DNA from: Vitreoscilla massiliensis
Lineage (GTDB): Bacteria; Pseudomonadota; Gammaproteobacteria; Burkholderiales; Neisseriaceae
NCBI RefSeq assembly: GCF_001457815.1
Contig: NZ_LN898218.1
Location: 1 to 64,000 of the forward strand
Direction of reading: 5' to 3'
Length of the DNA: 64,000 nucleotides
Made by a program: the position numbers and the translations under genes. Positions 1-7,019 of the stretch are shown here, in pieces. Numbering within the stretch: the first letter of the stretch is position 1; every line of letters starts with the position of its first letter. The notes beneath the pieces were generated by a model. It was given only the letters and a program-made list of their open reading frames with translations, was not told the DNA's origin and ran no database searches.

Positions 1-138
1 TGCGCCACATGCAAACACAAAGCCCGCGATTGTAGCGGGTTAAATTTTGCGCAGATGAAAGTGATTAAGCGGTATGACACGCACCAAGGTGTGAAGTGTA
101 CCGAATACGAACAAACAGCCACCCGCCGAGGTGGCTAA
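1..138 (+). CDS. C-terminal fragment of a Cys-rich phage-type small protein
   Basis: An open frame runs in from the left edge and stops at TAA 136-138, leaving 45 residues. It begins with a CxxC pair, has a third Cys shortly after (RDC) and a later KCTEY, which looks like a small zinc-binding phage protein. A hairpin terminator follows directly. No start is visible, so the family is not certain. It sits with a DUF551-type and an AlpA-type gene, which suggests the end of a prophage or similar element lying mainly outside the window. Confidence 0.5.
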   Translation, partial: CATCKHKARDCSGLNFAQMKVIKRYDTHQGVKCTEYEQTATRRGG

Positions 139-145
139 ATTTTTG
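118..145 (+). terminator. intrinsic terminator after the Cys-rich fragment
   Basis: GCCACC (118-123) pairs with GGTGGC (130-135), followed by AAATTTTT. It overlaps the stop codon of the preceding gene, an arrangement also seen after the next two genes. Confidence 0.7.
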
Positions 146-159
146 CCCGAGGAGGCGTG

Positions 160-849
160 ATGATACCCACACAGTCACAATTTGACCTACTCTATTCAGA
201 CTATCAGCAACTTGATACCCCTGAGCGATTTGGTCAATACATTTTCAACCGCACAGGCTTTGAAATTAAAGGCAGTTACAACGAAACCGACACGAAAGCG
301 GCGCGGTACATGCTGCGTAGAGCAGTAATGATTAACCAACTCACCCCCGCAACCGACTGGGTGAAGTGCAGTGAGCGGATGCCTGAGCATGGTCAGCGTG
401 TTTTATGGAATGTAAAAGGCGTTATGGCAGTTGGTCACCACTTCTTGTTCGGCTTTCAAGATGAGATTCATTTGGACAGTGGTGGCTATTTTATTGTTGA
501 AAATATGGATGATGCTGAGTGGATGCCCCTGCCCACCCCGCCGCAAGACGAACACAGCGCCTTAGGGCGCTTTTTTTATGGAGCAAATATGAGTCCTTCA
601 GACCTACTAAATTACCACCTTGCACAGTACGGTGACACCAAAAATGCTATTTACATCAAACTTTCAGATTTAATCCTCCAGTCAATATACGTTGATTTTC
701 ATAGCAAAGAGCATCTTAGTAACTGGCTTGATGAAACTATTGAAGATAAGTTTGAAGAATCCGCGATTGAGCAATTCGGACAACAGCAATTTGATGATGA
801 AATTTGCAAGATAGCAAACGCAATTGCCGACGAACTTGGATTGCAGTAA
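160..849 (+). CDS. DUF551-type phage protein, apparently fused to a second small ORF
   Basis: The ATG at 160 follows a strong GGAGG at 151-155; a GTG at 157 is also in frame. The first ~130 residues end in a DUF551-like domain: DWVKCSERMPEHGQRVLW near residue 70 and AEWMPLPTPP near 120, the usual start and end of that family, found mainly in phages with no assigned function. The frame then runs straight through a terminator hairpin (556-577) into about 100 further acidic residues. These could be a separate protein starting at ATG 590 (MSPSDLL), which has its own GGAG upstream. The domain normally ends near the hairpin, so this is either a run-on fusion from a lost stop codon or two genes. The whole frame is open; the boundary is inferred. 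Confidence 0.6.
   Translation: MIPTQSQFDLLYSDYQQLDTPERFGQYIFNRTGFEIKGSYNETDTKAARYMLRRAVMINQLTPATDWVKCSERMPEHGQRVLWNVKGVMAVGHHFLFGFQDEIHLDSGGYFIVENMDDAEWMPLPTPPQDEHSALGRFFYGANMSPSDLLNYHLAQYGDTKNAIYIKLSDLILQSIYVDFHSKEHLSNWLDETIEDKFEESAIEQFGQQQFDDEICKIANAIADELGLQ
556..577 (+). terminator. terminator hairpin inside the 160-849 frame
   Basis: AGCGCC (556-561) and GGGCGC (565-570) form a tight stem with a 3-base loop, followed by seven T. It lies inside an open reading frame, which is unusual, and marks the likely original end of the DUF551-type gene. Confidence 0.65.
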
Positions 850-861
850 ACGAACACACAA

Positions 862-882
862 CCCCTAACGGGGCGTTTTTTT
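862..882 (+). terminator. intrinsic terminator
   Basis: CCCC-TAAC-GGGG stem followed by CG and seven T, directly after the stop of the gene ending at 849. Confidence 0.7.
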
Positions 883-961
883 GGAGTGAATTTGTACATA
901 TATATAGTATAGATTCGCTCTCAGCAAATTATTGGTGCAATTGATTACAGGAAAGAATAAA

Positions 962-1171
962 ATGAGCACAGAAACCAATCAAGATTACGACCTCATCGAT
1001 ATTAAAGAGGTCAAGGCAACAATTGACATCTCAACTGCAACAATTTACCGCATGATGCAAAAAGGCACTTTCCCACGCCAACGCAAAATTGGTAAGCGCT
1101 CATTGTGGCGCAGCGACGAGATTAAAAAATTCAAACAAAGCTTGGAAGAAAACCAAGACGCAAACTGTTAA
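962..1171 (+). CDS. AlpA-family (MerR-like) phage transcriptional regulator
   Basis: A 69-residue protein starting at ATG 962, chosen over 932 because AGGAAAG lies just upstream. It carries the AlpA signature: LIDIKEV near residue 12, a helix-turn-helix with STATIYRMMQKGTFPRQRKIG, and SLWRSDEIKKF near the end. AlpA proteins are small DNA-binding regulators that control excision or expression of prophages and genomic islands. With the DUF551-type and Cys-rich genes it suggests the edge of an integrated element. No integrase or attachment site is visible in the window, so the element boundary is unknown. Confidence 0.75.
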   Translation: MSTETNQDYDLIDIKEVKATIDISTATIYRMMQKGTFPRQRKIGKRSLWRSDEIKKFKQSLEENQDANC

Positions 1172-1291
1172 AACAGTATTAAATACAGTATCAAGGTTTT
1201 ATCATTGTCGTTTTATCCTTTATAATCAATGCATTTAATTTCCTTGCAACAGTTGAATGGGGATGCATCTGCATTACCCCTCTCCAACAAC

Positions 1292-1319
1292 AAAGCCCTG
1301 AAATTCAGGGCTTTGTTTT
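1292..1319 (+). terminator. intrinsic terminator downstream of the AlpA-type gene
   Basis: AAAGCCCTG (1292-1300) pairs perfectly with CAGGGCTTT (1306-1314), followed by GTTTT. Confidence 0.7.
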
Positions 1320-1642
1320 ATGCAAATCACACACAACAGCGTGCCTAAAGCAAAGAATTGGAGCCTTGCGCTGAACAACCCTGTCTATGACTTTCGTCCC
1401 CAGTTAATTGCAGTGCTTGGCTCCTGTGTACATTAAAACCCAAGTGTTTAGATAAATATAATGAATAAAGCAACAGCCAAACATTACCTTTAGTAATGCC
1501 AACATTCTGATAAGTTATACATGCCACGATGAAACCAGCTAAGCATTGCTGAGATAGACAGCCATGACCAATTCTGCACAGACTCACGATTAACTCGCCA
1601 AATCAGTCCATACCATTACTCTGCGTATGCCACACCAACACC

Positions 1643-1675
1643 AATGCGGCCTGTACATCGTTTACAGGCCGCATT
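1643..1675. repeat. uptake-sequence-like inverted pair 1
   Basis: AATGCGGCCTGTA and TTTACAGGCCGCATT face each other over a few bases. It is a variant (TGCGG rather than AGCGG) of the repeated AAGCGGCCTGTAA element. Confidence 0.75.
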
Positions 1676-1751
1676 CAGTGTGATTCACGATGTGTACTGC
1701 TTACAGCAATAGCCACCTGCTTCATGTGCCGCATTAGGCAAACTCGACAAG

Positions 1752-1778
1752 AAAAAAGCCTGCCAAAATGGCAGGCTT
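1752..1778 (-). terminator. leftward intrinsic terminator
   Basis: AAGCCTGCCA (1756-1765) pairs with TGGCAGGCTT (1769-1778). The A-run at 1752-1757 becomes a U-tract on the minus strand. It implies a leftward transcript arriving from 1811 or beyond. Confidence 0.65.
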
Positions 1779-1810
1779 GCGGATAATCCCTTCATGGAAG
1801 TAAGCATGTC

Positions 1811-2071
1811 TTAGACGGAATGCCCATCTTGAAACTCACTTGGTCTGATTGTAAAGCCGACCAAACTCCCCAAGTTTACATCGCCAATATGGGAGGCTGT
1901 GATGTGCTCATCATACGGGAAATGAGGGCAAAGAAAATGCGACATATTGTCGCAGCGATACGCCCAAGGAATTGGCTCACCAAACGCGCTGAAAGCTTTT
2001 AAAATCATTGCCTGTGTTGGGCAAGCATCCACTATCACAACAACCATCCAAAGGCTAATTAGCTCACGCAT
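1811..2071 (-). CDS. doubtful small exported or membrane protein
   Basis: An 86-residue leftward frame with a hydrophobic N-terminus (LISLWMVVVIVDAC) that could be a signal peptide or anchor, then a Cys/His-containing stretch. No family is recognised. The main support is a leftward terminator 33 bases beyond its stop (1752-1778). Against it, there is no strong ribosome site, and a 45-base part of it (about 1857-1902) recurs at 56156-56199, where the same frame is broken by stops. It may be a decayed gene or a chance frame over a dispersed repeat. Confidence 0.3.
   Translation of the reverse strand: MRELISLWMVVVIVDACPTQAMILKAFSAFGEPIPWAYRCDNMSHFLCPHFPYDEHITASHIGDVNLGSLVGFTIRPSEFQDGHSV
1857..1902. 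repeat. dispersed ~45-bp repeat, copy 1
   Basis: GACCAAACTCCCCAAGTTTA, a short variable centre, then GCCAATATGGGAGGCT. A second copy lies at 56156-56199. The CTCCC and GGGAG arms can pair around the variable centre. Confidence 0.6.
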
Positions 2072-2180
2072 TCATTACTCACTGCTGCATTCAGCCCAAG
2101 ACAGCCATAGCCATCTATTGCCTCAAACCTCAATCAAACCATATCTGTGTTTGATCTACACATTGATGCACCAACAATAA

Positions 2181-2213
2181 TAAGCGGCCTGTAAATGATT
2201 TACAGGCCGCTTA
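2181..2213. terminator. uptake-sequence-like inverted pair 2, likely terminator
   Basis: TAAGCGGCCTGTAAA and TTTACAGGCCGCTTA form a near-perfect hairpin. It lies downstream of apt (which ends at 2283 on the minus strand) and could end its transcript. Confidence 0.7.
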
Positions 2214-2282
2214 AGGACATACTTAAGGACATACAACAAACAGTGGCTCAAGCTGCGCAACACTGTTTATGATTCATGCCAA

Positions 2283-2876
2283 TTATTTGTCGTTATTTGC
2301 TTCGTTTGCATCGGCCACGATATCGCCTTCGCTTTGGCACAGACTGAACAAAGGCACGCCCAGTTTGCGTATGCGCTCGCCACCGGGCAAATCACTGAAT
2401 TCCAATACTGACACAGCTTCCACCACCACCGCATTCAAGCGGCGGATTAAGTTAATACCGGCTTGCATGGTGCCACCTGTGGCCACCAAATCATCCACCA
2501 ATAACACACGGTCGCCCGGCTTCACGGCGTCGGTATGGATTTCCACACAGGCTTCGCCGTATTCCAAAGCATAGTTTTCCGACACGGTGGTAAACGGCAA
2601 TTTGCCTTTTTTACGGATGGGCACAAAGCCGACGTTCAATTGATAGGCCACGGCGGCACCGATGATGAAACCGCGTGCGTCCAAGCCGGCAACCACATCA
2701 ATTTTTTGCGACATATAGCGGTACACCAACAAGTCTACCAACAAGCGAAAATGCAACGGGTCTTGCAAGATGGGGGTAATGTCATGAAACAAAATGCCCG
2801 GTTTTGGCCAATTCGGCACTTTGCGTATGTTCTGCGCCAACGCCTCCGCATTAAAAACCTCGGGGTGTATCAGCAT
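2283..2876 (-). CDS. apt: adenine phosphoribosyltransferase
   Basis: A 197-residue protein that salvages adenine to AMP using PRPP, in the cytoplasm. It has the family N-terminus (IRKVPNWPKPGILFHDITPIL, residues ~17-37), the central LDARGF segment near residue 64, and the PRPP-binding loop RVLLVDDLVATGGT near 122-135, where the two acidic residues and the GGT turn are intact. Length is slightly above the usual ~170-180, through a longer N-terminus and an acidic C-terminal tail. It is divergent from gmk, with about 180 bp between the starts, and is followed by a leftward-usable hairpin at 2181-2213. Confidence 0.95.
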   Translation of the reverse strand: MLIHPEVFNAEALAQNIRKVPNWPKPGILFHDITPILQDPLHFRLLVDLLVYRYMSQKIDVVAGLDARGFIIGAAVAYQLNVGFVPIRKKGKLPFTTVSENYALEYGEACVEIHTDAVKPGDRVLLVDDLVATGGTMQAGINLIRRLNAVVVEAVSVLEFSDLPGGERIRKLGVPLFSLCQSEGDIVADANEANNDK

Positions 2877-3059
2877 GATGTAATCCTTAAAACACTATTT
2901 TTGAATTTTCCTATTATATAACTCACCGAGATAAATTATAATGTGCGCCCGCAACATTTCTCCAAAATAATGCTCTAAAGACGGAATTTGCATGGCGTGA
3001 CCAATTGCTGCACTGCACGGCTTCAGGCATAATCTTATTTTGGTAAGGACAACACACTC

Positions 3060-3671
3060 ATGGACAAACCCACTCTCGGTCAAATTTACATCATCTCTGC
3101 CGCTTCTGGCACAGGGAAAACCACCATAGTTGGACAGGTGCTCAAACGTGATCCGCGTGTGCGTTTATCTATTTCACATACTACCCGCCCAGTGCGTACT
3201 GGCGAACAACACGGTGAAGATTATTTCTTTGTCAGTGTGGATGAATTCAAGCAGTTGATTGCCAAAAATGAGTTTTTAGAATACGCTCAAGTTTACGACA
3301 ATTTTTATGGTACCAATGCCAATGTGGTGCGCGATTTACAAGCCCAAGGTTACGATGTGATTTTGGAAATCGACATCCAAGGTGCTACCCAAATTCGTGA
3401 AATCCTGCCCGATGCCCTCAGCATTTTCATTGCACCACCGTCCATGCAAGAGTTGGAGCAACGACTGGTAGGACGCGGCACCGACAGTGAAGAAGTCATT
3501 GCCAAACGCTTGGGCAAAGCCCGTTTTGAAATCAATCAAGCACGTTTTTTTGATTACATCGTCATCAATGATGATTTGGAACGTGCTTGTTGTGATGTGT
3601 TGAGCATTATGGAAACGCAGCGTTTGTGCTGTCAAAAACAATTACCATTTATTGATGAATTATTAAAATAG
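3060..3671 (+). CDS. gmk: guanylate kinase
   Basis: A 203-residue cytoplasmic kinase converting GMP and ATP to GDP and ADP. The P-loop is ISAASGTGKTT (residues ~12-22), a normal Gmk variant. The GMP-binding stretch follows: SHTTRPVRTGEQHGEDYFFV near 39-59 and EIDIQGA near 103. Length matches the family. It starts the gmk-rpoZ-spoT cluster, a common proteobacterial arrangement linking nucleotide supply, RNA polymerase and the stringent response. A TATAAT at 2936-2941 is a possible -10, without a clear -35. Confidence 0.96.
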   Translation: MDKPTLGQIYIISAASGTGKTTIVGQVLKRDPRVRLSISHTTRPVRTGEQHGEDYFFVSVDEFKQLIAKNEFLEYAQVYDNFYGTNANVVRDLQAQGYDVILEIDIQGATQIREILPDALSIFIAPPSMQELEQRLVGRGTDSEEVIAKRLGKARFEINQARFFDYIVINDDLERACCDVLSIMETQRLCCQKQLPFIDELLK

Positions 3672-3683
3672 AAAGGTCTTAAC

Positions 3684-3890
3684 ATGGCTCGCGTTACTGT
3701 TGAAGATTGCGTCCCTCGCATCCCTAACCACTTTTTGTTGACTTTGACTGCCGCTACCCGTGCGCGCCAATTGGCTCACGGCGCAACGCCTTTGGTGGAA
3801 GAAAGTGGCAAACACAAACCTACCGTGACTGCTTTGCGCGAAATCGCCGCAGGCCAAATCGGTGTTGAATTGTTAGACCGTCAAAAATAA
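3684..3890 (+). CDS. rpoZ: RNA polymerase omega subunit
   Basis: A 68-residue protein beginning MARVTVEDC, the standard omega start, with RNHFLL-type (PNHFLLTLTAATRARQLAHG) and an acidic/basic middle ending in an AAGQIGVELLD helix. Omega helps assemble RNA polymerase and forms part of a ppGpp binding site. It begins 12 bases after gmk and ends 7 bases before spoT, so the three are almost certainly cotranscribed. Confidence 0.95.
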   Translation: MARVTVEDCVPRIPNHFLLTLTAATRARQLAHGATPLVEESGKHKPTVTALREIAAGQIGVELLDRQK

Positions 3891-3897
3891 GGCAGAT

Positions 3898-6057
3898 ATG
3901 AAGAAATACGTTGGCAAAATCCCATACGATGCGGTATCACAAGCGGCCAAAGACAAGTTAATGGCCGCTGTGACGTATTTAAAGCCAGAAGATGTGGCTT
4001 TGATTGAGCACGCTTGCGACTATGCCAACGATGCCCATGTAGGCCAAACCCGCCAAAGCGGTGAGGCCTACATCACCCACCCCATTGCCGTTGCCACAGA
4101 GTTGGCGTATTGGCACATGGACGCCATCAGCATTGCCTCTGGTTTGATGCACGATGTCTTAGAAGACACCGGCACCACCAAGCTGCAACTGGCGGCCGAA
4201 TTTGACGACACCATTGCCGACATTGTCGATGGTTTGTCCAAATTGGAAAAGCTTGAGTATTCAAGCAAAGAAGAACACCAGGCTGAGAGCTTCCGCAAAA
4301 TGATTTTGGCGATGATTAAAGACATTCGCGTCATCATCATCAAGCTGTCAGACCGCTTGCACAATATGCGCACCTTGGGCGCAGTCAGACCCGACAAACG
4401 CCGCCGCATTGCCAATGAAACCTTGGAAATTTATGCGCAATTAGCCAATCGCATCGGCCTGAACGAGGTCTATCGCGAATTGCAAGACTTGGCGTTTAAG
4501 AGTCTGCACCCCAATCGCTACAAAGTCTTGACCCGTGCCCTAGAAGCCTCACGCCGCAACCGCCGCGATGTGGTGGGCAAAGTCTTGACCACATTCAGCC
4601 AATGTTTGGTGGCCTTCAATATTGAAGCGCAAATCAAAGGCCGCGAAAAAAACCTGTTCAGCATCCACAGCAAAATGTTGCAAAAGAATTTGCGCTTTGC
4701 CGAGGTCATGGACATTTATGGTTTTCGCGTGATTGTGAACAACGTGCCCACTTGCTATACCGCTTTGGGCGCTTTGCACAGCATTTACAAGCCCAAACCC
4801 GGCAAAATCAAAGACTACATCGCCATCCCCAAAAACAATGGCTACCAAAGCATACACACCACGCTGGTTGGTCCCTATGGCTTGCCGATAGAAGTGCAAA
4901 TTCGCACGCGTGAAATGGACGAAATCGCCGAAGGCGGTGTGGCCAGCCATTGGATGTACAAATCCAACGGTGCTTCGTTTGATGCCGCTTCTGTACGCAC
5001 CCATCAATGGATGCAAAACATCTTGGATTTACAGGCCGAGAGCGACAACGCCATCGAATTCTTGGAACACGTCAAAGTCGACTTATTCCCGGACGAAGTG
5101 TATTTGTTCTCGCCCAAAGGCAAAATCATTGTATTACCACGCGGCGCCACGCCGATTGATTTTGCCTACGCCGTCCACACCGACATCGGCAACCACTGTG
5201 TTGCGGCGCGTGTGAACAACAATATGGTGCCGCTGCGCACAGTATTGAATACCGGCGACACCATCGAAATCATCACCTCAACCAAATCCAACCCCAATCC
5301 GGCTTGGTTGAACTTTGTCGTCAGCGGCCGCGCCCGCAGTGGCATACGTGCTTGGATCAAGACCATGAACCGACACGATGCGGTGGTTTTGGGCGAAAGC
5401 TTGCTGAACAAGGCTTTGGTGAGTTTGTTACCGAAGCAATTGTTGTTGTCAGAAGAATTGCGTGACCAATACTTGTCGCAATTGGCGCACAAAAACACCA
5501 ATTTTGAAGATGTGTTGTACGAAGTCGGTATGGGCCGTTTATTGCCGGTGGTGGTGGCCAAAGACTTGGCCAAGTTGGCCGGTGAAACCTCGTATGAAAT
5601 CAGCAACATCAATCCAGTCAAAATTTACGGCACCCAAAATGGCAACATCAATTTGGCTCAGTGTTGTCGCCCGATACCAGGTGATGCCATTCGCGCCCAA
5701 TTGGCCGAAAACCAAGGCATCTTGGTGCATCGCGACCAGTGTGCAACCATATTATCCATCGATGCCGATCATCAATTGCCAGCCAATTGGGACTTAATCG
5801 ACACCGAACAATTGTATCCGGTGCAATTGCAAATCAATGCCCGCGACAAACAAGGCTTGCTGGCCGCCTTGGCCAGCGCTATGTCGGGTGCCGGCGCGAA
5901 CATTTTGTCGGTTGAAACCCCATCAACCTCAGTAGACGGCATTGAAGGCTTTATTGAATTCCGCTTTAAGTTAGAAGTGAAGAATTTGCACCATTTGCAA
6001 AAAGTGTCCAAAGCCATAGAACAAATCCCACAAGTGCGCAAAGTCATTCGTGCTTAA
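3898..6057 (+). CDS. spoT: bifunctional (p)ppGpp synthetase/hydrolase, RelA/SpoT type
   Basis: A 719-residue cytoplasmic enzyme that makes and degrades the stringent alarmone (p)ppGpp. Domains in order: hydrolase HD domain with H85-D86 in LMHDVLEDT; synthetase near 240-360 with YGFRVIV, IKDYIAIPKNNGYQSIHTT and the EVQIRT glutamate motif; TGS domain near 390-450; a helical/zinc-finger-type region with AQCCRPIPGD near 595; and a C-terminal ACT domain (DKQGLLAALASAMSGAGANI). Both catalytic centres look intact, so it is likely bifunctional (Rel/SpoT class). Start ATG 3898 follows AAGGCAG. Located directly after rpoZ. Confidence 0.95.
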   Translation: MKKYVGKIPYDAVSQAAKDKLMAAVTYLKPEDVALIEHACDYANDAHVGQTRQSGEAYITHPIAVATELAYWHMDAISIASGLMHDVLEDTGTTKLQLAAEFDDTIADIVDGLSKLEKLEYSSKEEHQAESFRKMILAMIKDIRVIIIKLSDRLHNMRTLGAVRPDKRRRIANETLEIYAQLANRIGLNEVYRELQDLAFKSLHPNRYKVLTRALEASRRNRRDVVGKVLTTFSQCLVAFNIEAQIKGREKNLFSIHSKMLQKNLRFAEVMDIYGFRVIVNNVPTCYTALGALHSIYKPKPGKIKDYIAIPKNNGYQSIHTTLVGPYGLPIEVQIRTREMDEIAEGGVASHWMYKSNGASFDAASVRTHQWMQNILDLQAESDNAIEFLEHVKVDLFPDEVYLFSPKGKIIVLPRGATPIDFAYAVHTDIGNHCVAARVNNNMVPLRTVLNTGDTIEIITSTKSNPNPAWLNFVVSGRARSGIRAWIKTMNRHDAVVLGESLLNKALVSLLPKQLLLSEELRDQYLSQLAHKNTNFEDVLYEVGMGRLLPVVVAKDLAKLAGETSYEISNINPVKIYGTQNGNINLAQCCRPIPGDAIRAQLAENQGILVHRDQCATILSIDADHQLPANWDLIDTEQLYPVQLQINARDKQGLLAALASAMSGAGANILSVETPSTSVDGIEGFIEFRFKLEVKNLHHLQKVSKAIEQIPQVRKVIRA

Positions 6058-6070
6058 ACAATATGAGGAT

Positions 6071-6106
6071 TTACAGGCCGCTTCTTGTCTTACAAGCGGC
6101 CTGTAA
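6071..6106. terminator. uptake-sequence-like inverted pair 3, spoT terminator
   Basis: TTACAGGCCGCTT (6071-6083) and AAGCGGCCTGTAA (6094-6106) form a stem of 13 bp. The two copies are in the opposite order from the other pairs. It lies 14 bases after the spoT stop. A further partial copy (TTACAGGCCGG) is at ~6205. Confidence 0.7.
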
Positions 6107-6290
6107 GCAATTTTAGATTGACAATACCAGCCAGACTCACTATCATAGCGAATTCTTTTAATTGATTTAGCTTGTCTGGGGGTGATTTTTTATTGGCGTA
6201 GCCTTACAGGCCGGCCTAAAACTTTGGCACATTGCCAAAATCACTTTGTAGTACCTATTATTTATTAGATTTATTTAAAGGATTTCCCGA

Positions 6291-6503
6291 ATGCCAGCTA
6301 TTCGTGTAAAAGAAAACGAACCATTTGAAGTTGCGATGCGTCGCTTTAAACGCGGTGTTGAAAAAACAGGCTTGTTAACTGAGTTACGTGCTCGTGAAGC
6401 TTACGAAAAACCAACTACCGAACGCAAACGCAAAAAAGCTGCTGCAGTAAAACGCTTGCAAAAAAAATTGCGCAGCCAAACACTGCCTCCAAAATTGTAC
6501 TAA
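6291..6503 (+). CDS. rpsU: 30S ribosomal protein S21
   Basis: A 70-residue very basic protein: MPAIRVKENEPFEVAMRRFKR start and a KRKKAAAVKRLQKKL tail, the full S21 pattern. It binds the small subunit near the anti-Shine-Dalgarno end of 16S rRNA. ATG 6291 follows AAAGGA. It heads the rpsU-yqeY-dnaG-rpoD block, the macromolecular-synthesis operon arrangement, and is separated from yqeY by a strong hairpin. Confidence 0.96.
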   Translation: MPAIRVKENEPFEVAMRRFKRGVEKTGLLTELRAREAYEKPTTERKRKKAAAVKRLQKKLRSQTLPPKLY

Positions 6504-6514
6504 GATACATATTT

Positions 6515-6545
6515 GAAAACACCGCAGCTCGCTGCGGTGTTTTTC
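6515..6545 (+). terminator. terminator/attenuator between rpsU and yqeY
   Basis: ACACCGCAGC and GCTGCGGTGT form a 10-bp stem with a two-base loop, followed by TTTTT. Its position after rpsU would let S21 be made in excess over the downstream replication and transcription genes. Confidence 0.8.
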
Positions 6546-6572
6546 CGTTGCGCTAACCCAAGGAAATCAATC

Positions 6573-7019
6573 ATGCAAACCAAACAACGCATCAGCCAAG
6601 ACATGAAAGACGCCATGCGCGCCAAGGAAGCGGACAAACTCTCTACCATCCGCATGCTTATGGCTGCCATCAAACAAGTCGAAGTGGATGAACGCATCGA
6701 AGTAGACGATGCCCGCATCATCGACATCGTGACCAAAATGATTAAACAACGTCACGACTCGGTCAAAATTTACCGCGACAACAACCACAATGAAGCTGCC
6801 GACAAAGAACAAGCCGAAATCGATTTGTTGCACAATTATTTGCCTGCTCAACTGAGCGAAGCCGAAGTCAAAGCTGAAATTGCCGCCGCTGTGGCCGCCA
6901 CTGGTGCCAGCTCTATGGCACAAATGGGCCAAGTCATGGCCATTTTGAAACCGAAACTCAACGGCGTTGCCGACATGGGTCAGGTATCTGCATGGGTTAA
7001 AGCCGCTTTAAATTCATGA
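6573..7019 (+). CDS. yqeY: GatB/YqeY-domain protein
   Basis: A 148-residue protein: MQTKQRISQDMKDAMRAKEADKLSTIRML start, DIVTKMIKQRHDS near 50, and LLHNYLPAQLSE near 87, the YqeY pattern. The domain resembles the tail of GatB (tRNA-dependent amidotransferase), but the stand-alone form has no settled role. ATG 6573 is preferred to an upstream frame start because AAGGAA lies 7 bases before it. Its TGA overlaps the dnaG ATG (ATGA at 7016-7019), so the two are translationally coupled. Confidence 0.93.
   Translation: MQTKQRISQDMKDAMRAKEADKLSTIRMLMAAIKQVEVDERIEVDDARIIDIVTKMIKQRHDSVKIYRDNNHNEAADKEQAEIDLLHNYLPAQLSEAEVKAEIAAAVAATGASSMAQMGQVMAILKPKLNGVADMGQVSAWVKAALNS

Larger units (their letters stand above)
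1172..1810. other. non-coding stretch with two terminators and an uptake-sequence hairpin
   Basis: No convincing gene is seen. The stretch holds a terminator at 1292-1319, an uptake-sequence-like inverted pair at 1643-1675, and a leftward terminator at 1752-1778. Short frames here lack ribosome sites and family features. Confidence 0.6.
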
